Origin: M3007 sp964621185
GTDB lineage: Bacteria > Bacteroidota > Bacteroidia > Chitinophagales > Saprospiraceae
Assembly (NCBI GenBank): GCA_964621185.1
Contig: CAZULM010000009.1
Span: 90,453-154,452 of the forward strand
Direction: 5' to 3'
Length of the DNA: 64,000 nt
The position numbers and the translations under genes were made by a program. This document shows positions 51,051-60,138 of the stretch, piece after piece; position 1 is the first letter of the stretch, and each line of letters starts with the position of its first letter. The notes beneath the pieces were generated by a model that searched no databases, had not been told where the DNA came from, and saw only the letters and a program-made list of their open reading frames with translations.

Positions 51051-51644
51051 TCAGTATTTTAGACTTTTTTGCATTTCCGGGTTTTGCTGCACGAGTTCCA
51101 TCAGGCTCAGGTGGCAGCGGTATTTTGCCTTGCGGGCCATGTCGGGACTTGAAAACCCCAGCTTTTCTGCTATTTCTTCCATCGAATAGGAGAGTTTCCA
51201 AAGTTCGAGGATGCGTTGGCAGCGTTCGCTGAGCTGGCCCAACAGATCGTTTAGCAGGTTTTTTCGCTCCTGCGCGATCAGGGTTATTTCCGGGGTGAAT
51301 TCGTCTGGTTCGTTGGCTAAGGCGATTTCGGCGCCTTGGGTGGTATGGGCGTTTTTCCGCAATTGGTTCATCCACAAAAAGCGGCAGATCGAGTACAGGT
51401 AGCCTTTCAGCGGCGCTTCCCCCCGGAACTTGCCTTCCCGGATATTGCGGTCGAGCACGATGATGCCTTCGTGGAACATGTCCTGCCCGTCGTCGGCATT
51501 GCCCTGCCGGTTGCGCACATAAGCGATGACCTTGCGTTTCAGTTCGTTGTCGCCGTAAATGCCGCGCAGGGCCGCTTCCCGTTTCGCGCCGCCGTCTGTA
51601 ATGGCTTCGAGGAATTGTGTGTCGGTCCAATTGTCGATTTTCAT
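51051..51644 (-). CDS. RNA polymerase sigma factor, ECF-like, module 2
   Basis: This 197-aa protein has sigma region 2 ('DDGQDMFHEGIIVLDRNIREG', 'PLKGYLYSICRFLWMNQLRK', ~50-92) and region 4 ('LSERCQRILELWKLSYSMEEIAEKLGF', as adjacent helices, ~138-165, then 'ARKAKYRCHLSLMEL'). It is homologous to the module 1 sigma factor. It heads a minus-strand operon with the anti-sigma-like gene and is divergent from the TPR-CHAT gene; 121 nt separate the two start codons. Its promoter (-33 TTG, -7 TACATTTG) lies in that gap. Confidence 0.9.
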   Translation of the reverse strand: MKIDNWTDTQFLEAITDGGAKREAALRGIYGDNELKRKVIAYVRNRQGNADDGQDMFHEGIIVLDRNIREGKFRGEAPLKGYLYSICRFLWMNQLRKNAHTTQGAEIALANEPDEFTPEITLIAQERKNLLNDLLGQLSERCQRILELWKLSYSMEEIAEKLGFSSPDMARKAKYRCHLSLMELVQQNPEMQKSLKY

Positions 51645-51679
51645 AGATGTGTCTTGAGTTGGAGAAATGTACCCAAAGG

Positions 51680-51711
51680 CAAATGTACCGAAGTTGTGCG
51701 CTAATCACCAA
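51680..51711 (-). promoter_or_regulatory. Promoter of the module 2 sigma operon
   Basis: On the minus strand, TTG (51711-51709) and TACATTTG (51687-51680) are 21 nt apart. The ATG lies 35 nt past the -7. Confidence 0.6.
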
Positions 51712-51730
51712 TCGACCAATCAACCAACCA

Positions 51731-51758
51731 TTGCTATAGGGTGGGGTTCGTACCTTTG
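51731..51758 (+). promoter_or_regulatory. Promoter of the module 2 TPR-CHAT gene
   Basis: TTG (51731-51733) and TACCTTTG (51751-51758) are 17 nt apart. The ATG at 51766 follows the -7 by 7 nt, so a leaderless mRNA is predicted. Confidence 0.6.
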
Positions 51759-51765
51759 ATCCATC

Positions 51766-54700
51766 ATGCGCCAACTCTGCTTTATTTCAGCCTTGTTCCT
51801 CCTCCTGCTTATCAGCAGTGGGCAGACCACCGTTGATGGCGGCCGCACAGGCCGGTTGGCAGCGGCCAAAACACTGCTCGATTCGGCGCGATACGAGCTG
51901 GCGTTGCAAAAGGGGCAGGAAGCCTTGCAACATTGCGCGCCCCAATCGCCCGACGCGGCGGCATGCCTGCTGTTCATGGGCGATGTCTTTTTGGAAACGG
52001 GAGCCTGGGAAGCCGCTTATCAGCAATACATGGCTGCTTTGGCCATATACAAGGGAAAATCTGGTCCCGGACACTTGAACACCGCCGAAGCCATGAACCG
52101 TTTGGGCGAGTATTTTTACAAAAAAACCGACTACCGCCAGGCCATTTCCTTCTACCAACAAGCCCTGAACATCCGCGAAGCTGCGCTCGGACCCGCGCAC
52201 GAGCGCGTGGCAGACGGCTACAACAACTTAGGCAACTGCATGGTCGGCCTTGGCGACTATGCCGCAGCCGCGAAATTGCAGCAAAAAGCCCTTAATATCC
52301 GGCTTCAGCTGCTCGATAAAAGCCACCCCGACTTGGCAACGAGCTACAACAACTTAGGCAATTGCTTGTACCTGATGGGCGATCACGCCGGAGCGCTGGC
52401 CTACTTTGAACAAGCCCTCGACATCCGCGAACGGGCTTTCGGCGGCTGGCACCCAAAAACAGCCCAGGTGCACAACAACCTCGGCAACGTGTATGCGACC
52501 CTGGGCAGGCGCGATGAGGCCATTCGGCATTACCGCCGTGCCATCGAAATCCGCCGCCGCCATTTCGGCGACCAGCACCCGGGCATCGCCAGCGCCATTG
52601 AAAACCTTGCCGACTTGTACCTCGACAACGGCGATTACATAACCGCCCTGGATTTTTTCAAACAGGCATACCATATCCAAAAACAACACCATGGGGAAGG
52701 CACTGCTGCTATTGCTACCTTGTGGCATAAAATCGGGCTGTGCTATCAGTATGAGGGCGATTTTGGCCGCGCCCTGGAGCATCACCTGGCCGCAGCCCCC
52801 TTGCTGGAAGCGGCGCTTGGCCTGTGGCACCCGACACTGGGTGGCCTGTACAACAACCTGGGAAACTGCTATTCTGGCACCAAAAATTATGCGATGGCCT
52901 TGTCGGCCTATCAAAATGCGTTGAAGGTTTTGCAGGGGAAAAACCTTTCAGCTGGCTCAAACCTGGCCTTGGTGTACAATAACCTGGGCAATGCCTATCT
53001 TGAAAGCAAGCAAGCGGCCCAAGCCCTGTCCTATTTTCAGAAAGCATTGGAAAGCCTTGACGCGCGCCAACATGACGCCGACCCGGAACGCACCGTTTAC
53101 CTGAAAAACAAGGCCCTTGCCTTAGACGGGCTAAACCGCTTTCCAGAAGCGGCCAGGGTGTTCCAAACAGCCTTGGCCATCGCAAAAAACGCCGACCCGA
53201 TCACAGCAGCCGAAGTGCTGGATGGCTGGGGGGGCTTGCTCGGCAAGCGGGGGGCGCTACACCGGGACACCGGCTTGCTCCGGCAGTCTATCGCCGTTTT
53301 TGAGCAGTCCCGGCACTTGTCCGACAGCCTCCGCGACCTCCTCAGCAGCCCCGGCGCCCGGCAGCGCTGGTTAGAATTGCAGTTTCCCGCCAACGCCCTC
53401 GCCCTGGAAGCCTGTTACCGTTTGTGGGAAATAAACCGAGAGCCCGGGCTGTTGGAACAGGCATTTTCCTTAGCCGAGCGCAACAAGGGCATGCAACTGT
53501 TGGAACACCTGCGGAAAGAACAGGCAGAACAAGCTGTCGGCATCCCGGATTCCGTTTTGGAACAGGAACGCGGCTTGCGGGCGATCCTCAACAGCAAGGA
53601 GAAAGCTTTGCTGGCCATGAAGCAGCCTTCCGACAATGCAGCGAAGCAAGCCGCCGAAACGGCCGTCGCTGATGCAAGGCAAGCACTTACAGCGCTGTTG
53701 CGGGCCATCGAGGCCAAGTACCCGGCTTATTACCAGCTTAAATACGACCGCAAAACGGCGACGGTCAAAGAAGTGCGGCACGAGCTGTTGGGCCAGGCCC
53801 AGGCATTGATCGAATACTTTGTCATTGACAGTGCGATGTATGTTTTTGTTGCCACCGGTTCAGATTTTCAGTGCCTGCGCCTGGCGCTCGATTTCCCGCT
53901 GGATGCCTGGGTCACGTCTTTGCGGCACAGCCTGCAAGCCTACCCCAGTGCCGGCGACAGCGCAGCGGCGGGCCTCGCGCAAGCCTTTGTTGACCAAGCT
54001 GCCCAATTGTACCAAGCTGTTTTTTCTCCGGTTCGAAATGCCGTCCAATTGCCCCAAAACTTGATCATTGTGCCAGATGGAACGCTGGCTTATATGCCTT
54101 TCGAATGTTTGCTGCGCGAACGCCCCGCTGAACCGAATCAGTTCAAAACCCATCATTACCTGATCCGCGAGCATTGCATCAGCTATGCCTATTCGGCCAC
54201 ACAACAATTAGCGCTCCTGCAGGCGAAGCCCAAAAAGCATCGTAACAACCTGCTTGCCGTCGCGCCGGAATATGCCCCGGATCGCTATGGGCTGCGCCCA
54301 TTGGAAAACAACAGCCAGGAGGCTAAGGCGGTCGCCGATATGTATGGGGGCAAATTGTTGTCGGGGAAAGCTGCCACCATGCCTGCCTTTTCCGAATTGG
54401 CCGGCCAATACCGTATCTTGCTGTTGGCTATGCACGGCAAGGCCAGCAGCACGGTGGGGGACATGTCATACATTGCCTTCAGCACGGTGGGCGACAGCAC
54501 GGTCAGCCCGTTTTTATACACCCGGGATCTTTACGCACAATCCATACCGGCCGACCTGGTGGTACTCAGCGCCTGCGAAACCAGCGTGGGCGCCTACCGG
54601 TTTGGGCAAGGGGTGCTCAGCTTGGCCAAAGGTTTTTTTCAGGCGGGCGCCCGCAGCGTGGCGGCCACGCTTTGGAGCGTCGATGATGCCAGCAATGCAG

Positions 54701-54951
54701 CGCTCATGCGGCTGTTTTTCCAGGAAATAAAAAACGGCAGCCGCAAAGACGAAGCCCTGCGCGCAGCAAAGCTCAAATTCTTGGCCACTCACCCTCATGC
54801 CGAGGCAAATCCGGTGTATTGGGCTGCCGTGACGGCTTATGGTGATATGGGGGCGCTGGAACAGGGAAGCTGGAGGTATTGGTGGGTGTTGGTGATCGGG
54901 TTAGTTTCGGGGCTGCTCTGGTGGTATTTGCGCAAAAGGTATCGAGGGTAA
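51766..54951 (+). CDS. Membrane-anchored exported TPR-CHAT protein, module 2
   Basis: This 1061-aa protein has a signal peptide (MRQLCFISALFLLLLISSGQ). About ten 42-residue kinesin-light-chain-like TPR units fill ~70-470, with NNLGNCxxxLGDYxxA cores. A helical linker leads to the CHAT domain (~720-1010). The catalytic pair is present: histidine in LLLAMHGKAS near 888 and cysteine in VVLSACETSVG near 935, followed by 'FFQAGARSVAATLWSV'. A C-terminal span ('WWVLVIGLVSGLLWWYL', ~1037-1053) with basic KRYRG puts the protease domain on the periplasmic side, next to the inner or outer face of the membrane. It is divergent from the sigma/anti-sigma-like pair. The substrate is unknown. Confidence 0.9.
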   Translation: MRQLCFISALFLLLLISSGQTTVDGGRTGRLAAAKTLLDSARYELALQKGQEALQHCAPQSPDAAACLLFMGDVFLETGAWEAAYQQYMAALAIYKGKSGPGHLNTAEAMNRLGEYFYKKTDYRQAISFYQQALNIREAALGPAHERVADGYNNLGNCMVGLGDYAAAAKLQQKALNIRLQLLDKSHPDLATSYNNLGNCLYLMGDHAGALAYFEQALDIRERAFGGWHPKTAQVHNNLGNVYATLGRRDEAIRHYRRAIEIRRRHFGDQHPGIASAIENLADLYLDNGDYITALDFFKQAYHIQKQHHGEGTAAIATLWHKIGLCYQYEGDFGRALEHHLAAAPLLEAALGLWHPTLGGLYNNLGNCYSGTKNYAMALSAYQNALKVLQGKNLSAGSNLALVYNNLGNAYLESKQAAQALSYFQKALESLDARQHDADPERTVYLKNKALALDGLNRFPEAARVFQTALAIAKNADPITAAEVLDGWGGLLGKRGALHRDTGLLRQSIAVFEQSRHLSDSLRDLLSSPGARQRWLELQFPANALALEACYRLWEINREPGLLEQAFSLAERNKGMQLLEHLRKEQAEQAVGIPDSVLEQERGLRAILNSKEKALLAMKQPSDNAAKQAAETAVADARQALTALLRAIEAKYPAYYQLKYDRKTATVKEVRHELLGQAQALIEYFVIDSAMYVFVATGSDFQCLRLALDFPLDAWVTSLRHSLQAYPSAGDSAAAGLAQAFVDQAAQLYQAVFSPVRNAVQLPQNLIIVPDGTLAYMPFECLLRERPAEPNQFKTHHYLIREHCISYAYSATQQLALLQAKPKKHRNNLLAVAPEYAPDRYGLRPLENNSQEAKAVADMYGGKLLSGKAATMPAFSELAGQYRILLLAMHGKASSTVGDMSYIAFSTVGDSTVSPFLYTRDLYAQSIPADLVVLSACETSVGAYRFGQGVLSLAKGFFQAGARSVAATLWSVDDASNAALMRLFFQEIKNGSRKDEALRAAKLKFLATHPHAEANPVYWAAVTAYGDMGALEQGSWRYWWVLVIGLVSGLLWWYLRKRYRG

Positions 54952-55339
54952 GAATTGAGCCATCCCGAATTTTTTGAACAGATAAAAATCTCTGGAAAAG
55001 CGCAGGATTTGTTTAACTTATTGGCCATACCACGAAACATGGGTCATTCCAAATTTTGACAGGCATTTAGAATAACGAATACCGAGGTGTTATTTGTAGG
55101 GCAAAATTGTAAAAACCTATTCGTCAGACCGCGAAAAGCGGTCAGACGATGGCTCTTGGGGCTGTGTCAAAAGGTTTGCCTTTGAAAATTTGGGATGACT
55201 CTTGTTTCGCGGTCTGACGAATAGGTGTTTGCAATTTTACCCTTTCAATTGCTACCAACCCGCAACATTCTCCCTGCAGTCTCCAACTCTTGTTACCTTC
55301 GCCCTCGAATAAAAACAGCGCCAAGCCGAAGGACATACA
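54952..55339. other. Intergenic gap of nested inverted repeats
   Basis: No gene is visible. About 36-nt arms (55100-55136 and 55205-55243) enclose a smaller hairpin (CGTCAGACCGC-GAAAA-GCGGTCAGACG, 55122-55148, one mismatch). Three copies of a (G)TCATCCCAAATTTT-like word lie at 54957, 55041 and, reversed, 55181-55202. Confidence 0.6.
55100..55243. repeat. Long inverted repeat with inner hairpin
   Basis: AACCTATTCGTCAGACCGCG in the left arm pairs with CGCGGTCTGACGAATAGGTG in the right arm with near-perfect match, flanked by GTAAAA/TTTTAC words. The inner word GCGGTCAGACGA also occurs in the terminator at 867-904. Confidence 0.7.
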
Positions 55340-56362
55340 ATGCATCAACCACTTTTCAAGATTCGGGAAAACGGTTATTACGGGTTTATCGACGCGGAAG
55401 GCGCCGTTGTGATCGAGCCGCAGTTTTTGGAGGTCGATGACTTTTACGACGGCTTTACCACTGCCCAACTCAATGGGCAGCGCGCCCTGCTCGACGCTGT
55501 CGGGCGACTGTACGTTCGCCGGCTTTACCGCTCGGTGGGCATTTTCCACGAAGGGCTGGCAAGGGTGCAAGTTGTGAACGCATGGGGTTTTATCGATACA
55601 AAAGGCAAGGAGCTCATCCCGGCGCATTTCGACGAAGCGGGCGATTTCAACCAGGGCATGGCCGCTGTTAAGCTGGAAGGAAGCGCTGGTTTTATCGACA
55701 AAAACGGCAAGTATGTCATAAAGCCAGTGTTCACCGGGAGCGGCAACTTCAGCGATGGCCTCGCGCCCGCTGGTGTGAACGGCCTCTGGGGGTTTATAAA
55801 CCCAACGGGGAAGTTCGCCATAGAGCCACACTGGGATGCCGCCTTTTCTTTTCAGGGCAACGTCGCGGTGGTGGTGCAGGATGGCCGATGGGGCTTGGTG
55901 AACCGCCTGGGCCAGGAAACCGTGGCTCCGCAGTTTGAATTTGTCAAAGGCCATGTCCAGGGCGATTTTTTCGACGGCATGGCCCTTGCTTTCCGCGATG
56001 GGAAATACGGCTTCCTGAGCCAGGAAGACGGCGCCCTTGCCATCGAACCGATGTTCGACTTGGCCGGCGATTTTGGCGAGGGGCTGGCCTTAGTGGAGAT
56101 AAACGGCGCTTATGGCTACGTGGACAAATCGGGCAAACTGGCCATCATGCCCAAATTTGAAGATGCCGGTGTGTTCTCGGAAGGGCTTGCCCAGGTGCGC
56201 TCCAACGGGAAATGGGGCTACATCAACACCGATGGCCAGATCGTGATCCCCGCCACGTATGACGGCGCCACGCCGTTTCGGAACGGCATGGCGCTGACGG
56301 TTTTGGATGGGAAATGGGCCTATATCGACAAGGGGCAGAAGGTGGTTTGGAGAGAGGGGTAG
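55340..56362 (+). CDS. WG-repeat protein
   Basis: This 340-aa protein consists almost entirely of WG (KWG) repeats: units of about 24-47 residues with the core W/YGFIDxxGxxVIxPxFxxAxxFxxGxA. At least ten can be counted, for example 'ENGYYGFIDAEGAVVIEPQF' at the start and 'NGKWGYINTDGQIVIPATY' near the end. There is no signal peptide. Such beta-repeat proteins are common in Bacteroidota and are thought to be binding scaffolds, with no enzymatic activity known. It is convergent with the T9SS gene that ends 3 nt past its stop codon. Confidence 0.9.
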   Translation: MHQPLFKIRENGYYGFIDAEGAVVIEPQFLEVDDFYDGFTTAQLNGQRALLDAVGRLYVRRLYRSVGIFHEGLARVQVVNAWGFIDTKGKELIPAHFDEAGDFNQGMAAVKLEGSAGFIDKNGKYVIKPVFTGSGNFSDGLAPAGVNGLWGFINPTGKFAIEPHWDAAFSFQGNVAVVVQDGRWGLVNRLGQETVAPQFEFVKGHVQGDFFDGMALAFRDGKYGFLSQEDGALAIEPMFDLAGDFGEGLALVEINGAYGYVDKSGKLAIMPKFEDAGVFSEGLAQVRSNGKWGYINTDGQIVIPATYDGATPFRNGMALTVLDGKWAYIDKGQKVVWREG

Positions 56363-56365
56363 CCC

Positions 56366-57142
56366 TTACGGCATTTTCACAACCTGCAACTGTTTTACAC
56401 CTACCTTTCCTTGTTGGGTTTTCAGTTGCGCCCAATAAATCCCCGTCGGCAAATCCAGCACAGAAACCTTTTGGGAAGGCGACCCGCTCAAATTGAGCAC
56501 CGAGAGCTGCCGCCCGTTTTGATCCAATACGGTCAGTTGGCTTGCTGCATCACCCGGCGCTTCGAAGCTTAGAGTGAAAGTCCCGCTGTTCGGGTTGGGG
56601 CTAATGTTGAAATCGGCGGACAGGGCCTTGGAAGTTTTGGCCAGTTGACCTGCGGAATTGGCGTCAAAAAGGCCCAAAAGCTCAGTCAGGTTGTTCAGTT
56701 CCAGGTTGCCAGAAAAGCATACCAGCACAAATTCCTCGGCGGTGCCGACCAGCAGCACCAGGTCGCGCAGCACGGCAGCTTCTTCCCGCACCCATATCCT
56801 TACCCGGTCTTTGCCGTCCTTAACGGTCAGAAGCGGGTCGAAATCTTGTTCCGGGACCGCGCTCAAAGCCTCTTTGTACAAGGCTCCGGCTGTTCGGGTG
56901 CTGTCGGCAACCAGGATGCTGAGGCTGCCGATGTTGCGCACCACGTTGTGCAGTTTTTTCAAGTCAGATTCTTCCACACCCTGTTTTACGGCGACATCGA
57001 ACATGTCTTTGCTCAGGAAGGCGTAGGAGAAGGCCGATTCATTTTTGTACTTGTCGATAAAATTCTGGAGCGGGGTGCCTTGAGAAAAGCTGGCGTTGCT
57101 TGCCAGGGCGAGCATGGCAATGGATAGGAGAAGTTGTTTCAT
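56366..57142 (-). CDS. T9SS-exported protein of unknown function
   Basis: From MKQLLLSIAML at 57142 the protein has 258 aa, with a signal peptide ending near 'LASNASFSQG'. Residues ~25-165 are a helical domain of the DUF4252 kind (short pattern 'FIDKYKNESAFSYAFLSKDMF'; 'EEFVLVCFSGNLELNNLTELL'), which is a plausible but unproven match. A type A sorting domain (ISPNPNSGTFTLSF ... TGIYWAQLKT) ends the protein. The cargo domain has no catalytic motif. Gene order suggests an independent transcript. Confidence 0.78.
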   Translation of the reverse strand: MKQLLLSIAMLALASNASFSQGTPLQNFIDKYKNESAFSYAFLSKDMFDVAVKQGVEESDLKKLHNVVRNIGSLSILVADSTRTAGALYKEALSAVPEQDFDPLLTVKDGKDRVRIWVREEAAVLRDLVLLVGTAEEFVLVCFSGNLELNNLTELLGLFDANSAGQLAKTSKALSADFNISPNPNSGTFTLSFEAPGDAASQLTVLDQNGRQLSVLNLSGSPSQKVSVLDLPTGIYWAQLKTQQGKVGVKQLQVVKMP

Positions 57143-57220
57143 AGCTAAATCAGATAAAAGGTGCAAATATGGGGGAGACGCACCACTGCGGGAAAGAGTT
57201 ACACGAGACCCTTCCCAAAT

Positions 57221-58702
57221 TCAAATCCGCACAAACGATTTTGTCGAGACTCCTTTTTCCCCCTGCAAGCGAATGAAATATACGCCAGCTGGTATGCCCG
57301 TAAGGTCTATCCTGAGCTGCTCCCAAAAACCATTGGGTTGGCCCCGCTGCAACACGGCGCCATTTTCATCAACAATGCTCCAGGAGATCAGCTTTTCTTC
57401 CAGTTTCAAGTCGAGGAAATCAGATGCCGGGTTGGGCATCACCGCAAATTGGAACGTGCTGCCCGGCTCCTTTGTGGCGATGGCCTCGTTGGGGAAATAC
57501 GTCGCCCTCAGGCTGCCGTAAAAAACGGCCAGCCCTGAACCGAAGAACTGCTGCACATTCTGCGCCACGCCGTAAAACGTGTGCTCGCCAGGCCCTACAT
57601 CATACACCCTGGTATGCGAAAAGGGCGTCCTGTTCCGGTCGGAGTTGAAGGGCTTGAAGCCCAGGCCCCAGTCGTTGTTGCCCCAGTTCGGCGTGTCGCT
57701 GGCGGCCATCCGGATGTAATCGCCGAAGCTTGCGATGCAGGTGCCGGTGAAGTTCAACAAGACTTTGCCGCTTGTGGGCGCGCTCACGGTCACAGTGCCC
57801 ATGGTGAAGGGATTGTTCCGGATATTGACGCCCAATTGGGAGATGCCCTGAAAAGCCGTTTTTATGGGGGCTGTTGCGGGATAATATTCCACTGTGAGGC
57901 CGCCAAAAACCGATGCGATGCCGTTGCCGTATATCTCATAATAGTTTTCGATAACGGCGTAATAGGTATGCGTGCCCGGGCTTACGGGGTAGCTCCGCAC
58001 GTGCACGAACAGGTTTTTGTTGTAGTCGATGGTGGCAATCTCCATGCTTGCGCTGGCATCGTAATTGCCCCAGCTCGGGGTGTTGCTCGCCGCAAAGAAG
58101 AGCAGGTCGCCATCGGTGGATACGCTGTAGCCGTCGAAGCGGACGACCACTGTGCCTGCTGCCGGCACCGTAATCTGTTGTTCTGCCAGGATGACGGGCG
58201 CGCCTTCTACGTTGAAGTTGGTTTTTACAATGGGCTTGTGCCGCACAAAAGCCTCGCCGGGCGCTTCCGGGAACCATTCAACGGTGAGGCTCCCGTAAAC
58301 GGAAGCGATGCCATTGCCGGCCATTTCCTGTGTGTTAAGGCCAAGCGCAAAAAAAGTGTGTTCGCCCGCGGGCACGTTGTACACCCTGGTATGGGAAAAA
58401 AGGCAGCTGCTGAGGTAGGTAGGGATTTTTTTTACCACGACGCTGCTGTCGTTGCCGCCCAAATTTGTCGTATTGCTCGCCGCCAGCACGATGCGGTCGC
58501 CCGCATCCGAAATGCAGTCGCCGTCGAACCGCACCAAAACCTTGCCCGCCGTCGGGGCGGTCATGGTTATTTGGCCCAATACCGCCGGAGCGCCGCGGAG
58601 CGACACATCCGTTTTTTCGATGCGGGCATGGAAGATTTTCTGTGCAGTCACAGTGCTGGCAAACAATTGCAGCCCCAACAAGAAAAGTAGTGTTTTTTTC
58701 AT
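57221..58702 (-). CDS. T9SS-exported protein with three ~130-aa repeats
   Basis: From MKKTLLFLLGL at 58702 the protein has 493 aa with a signal peptide ending near 'ASTVTAQ'. Three homologous beta-sandwich units of about 130 residues follow. Each has xxxPAxLGxITVxAPTxGKVLVRFDG, a C-containing 'GDxIxLAASNTxxxGxND' segment and a 'VPAGEHTFFALGxN' end. A type A sorting domain (VMPNPASDFLDLK ... AGVYFIRLQG) ends the protein. No catalytic residues are visible; carbohydrate or protein binding is a guess. It starts 15 nt after the stop of the di-haem oxidoreductase gene, so it could be the last gene of the iron-related operon. Confidence 0.8.
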   Translation of the reverse strand: MKKTLLFLLGLQLFASTVTAQKIFHARIEKTDVSLRGAPAVLGQITMTAPTAGKVLVRFDGDCISDAGDRIVLAASNTTNLGGNDSSVVVKKIPTYLSSCLFSHTRVYNVPAGEHTFFALGLNTQEMAGNGIASVYGSLTVEWFPEAPGEAFVRHKPIVKTNFNVEGAPVILAEQQITVPAAGTVVVRFDGYSVSTDGDLLFFAASNTPSWGNYDASASMEIATIDYNKNLFVHVRSYPVSPGTHTYYAVIENYYEIYGNGIASVFGGLTVEYYPATAPIKTAFQGISQLGVNIRNNPFTMGTVTVSAPTSGKVLLNFTGTCIASFGDYIRMAASDTPNWGNNDWGLGFKPFNSDRNRTPFSHTRVYDVGPGEHTFYGVAQNVQQFFGSGLAVFYGSLRATYFPNEAIATKEPGSTFQFAVMPNPASDFLDLKLEEKLISWSIVDENGAVLQRGQPNGFWEQLRIDLTGIPAGVYFIRLQGEKGVSTKSFVRI

Positions 58703-58716
58703 AAAATAGTCCATTT

Positions 58717-60120
58717 TCAAAGGCTGTTCACGAACAAAATTAAAGCATCGCGGTCTGATTTTTCAAGCTTTTTAAAAGCCTCCTTCGATTTTTCCGCTTC
58801 GCCCCCATGCCAAAGGATAGCTTCCTCGACGTTCCTGGCCCGCCCGTCGTGCAACAGGTAGCTGTGCCCGTTCACCACCGGAACGAGGCCGATTCCCCAC
58901 AGCGGCGGGGTGCGCCATTCGAGGCCGGAGGCCAAAAAATCGGGCCGGCCATCAGCCAGGCCGCTGCCCATGTCGTGCAGCAGCAGGTCGGTGTAGGGCC
59001 ATATTTTCTGCCCTTTCAAGGCGCTGATGTCGCCGTTGTTGCCCGTGTTCAGTTGTGGCCGGTGGCATGTTGCGCACTTGATTTCGGAAAAAACAAATTT
59101 TCCCCGCAGCACGTCCGGCGCATCGTGGTTGCGCCGCGCCGGCACCGACAGGGCCTGGAGGTATGTGACCACTTTCTGGAGGAAGTCGTCGGACAGCTCG
59201 GGGGCGCCGCCGTTGGGCAGGTCGGGGTATTGTTGCAATTGCGTCGGGCTGAGGTGGTCTTGCGGGAACAGGTTGCTGGTTATGCCGATGTCGCCGTTGA
59301 AAGCTGCAGCTGCCTGCTGTTTCAGGTTGGGCTGGTTGGCTTTCCAGCCAAATCGGCCCAGCGTGCTGCTTTGGGTCTCCACATTCCAGACGAAATTGGG
59401 TCGCCCGGAAATACCGTCGCCGTTGCTGTCGTGCTCGTCGGCATGCGATAGAATATCGGTTTCGGGCACCATTTCCAGAAGCCCTAAGCCGGGCAATTGC
59501 TGCGCGATGCGCGGCGAGTGCATCCAGCCTGGTGCAAAGGCGCCATAGTTGAGGTTGTGAAAAGAATAGTTTGGTTGGCGTAGCGAGTAGCTGTTGCCAT
59601 CGTCATATAGCCCGGCCATTTCCGCGTACTGCACCGAAACGTCGCCTTCATGCAGCACGTTGAGGATGGATTTTTCCTGGAACTGCCCGCCATATACCGG
59701 GTCGCCGAGCGGGCTGCCGTGTGGGTCTGCTCCTGGTACGCTCAGGCGGAACAGCAGTCCGCGCAAAGGCTCGCCCGGTGTTTCTGGCGGCTTTGCCCGG
59801 CCGTCCTTGAAATGGCAGCTGCCGCAGGAAATGGCGTTGAAGATGGGCCCCAGGCCATCCAAGGTCGTCACAGAGCTTGGCGCCGTCACCCAATTGGAGC
59901 GAAAGAACGAGTTGCCGACGACGAACTGGCCGTCTTGCGCTGCGCTCATGCCCTTTGCCTGTATGCCGAAGGCATTTTCCCCGAAATCAAATGTAGTGGC
60001 CAAGCTCCCCCCGGTGTACAGATCCTCGGCCTCCGTCATGGCAACAGGCGGGCTGTCGCTTTCTCTGCAAGAAAAAAGCGCCAAGGAGTAACAGGTAAGT
60101 ATCGTCAGAAAAAAACGCAT
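58717..60120 (-). CDS. Di-haem oxidoreductase-like lipoprotein (DUF1111 / MauG-like)
   Basis: This 467-aa protein has a lipobox (YSLALFSCRES, C18). Two CxxCH c-type haem sites are visible: SCGSCHFKDG near residue 98 and KCATCHRPQL near 348. Their spacing fits the DUF1111 di-haem oxidoreductase family related to cytochrome c peroxidase and MauG. It is translated from the same strand 18 nt after the imelysin gene. The imelysin + DUF1111 pair occurs in iron-regulated operons (IrpA-type) in several phyla. The role is probably periplasmic redox chemistry linked to iron uptake, which is inferred from context. Confidence 0.9.
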   Translation of the reverse strand: MRFFLTILTCYSLALFSCRESDSPPVAMTEAEDLYTGGSLATTFDFGENAFGIQAKGMSAAQDGQFVVGNSFFRSNWVTAPSSVTTLDGLGPIFNAISCGSCHFKDGRAKPPETPGEPLRGLLFRLSVPGADPHGSPLGDPVYGGQFQEKSILNVLHEGDVSVQYAEMAGLYDDGNSYSLRQPNYSFHNLNYGAFAPGWMHSPRIAQQLPGLGLLEMVPETDILSHADEHDSNGDGISGRPNFVWNVETQSSTLGRFGWKANQPNLKQQAAAAFNGDIGITSNLFPQDHLSPTQLQQYPDLPNGGAPELSDDFLQKVVTYLQALSVPARRNHDAPDVLRGKFVFSEIKCATCHRPQLNTGNNGDISALKGQKIWPYTDLLLHDMGSGLADGRPDFLASGLEWRTPPLWGIGLVPVVNGHSYLLHDGRARNVEEAILWHGGEAEKSKEAFKKLEKSDRDALILFVNSL

Positions 60121-60138
60121 CGCAAGCGGTTGAGCAGC

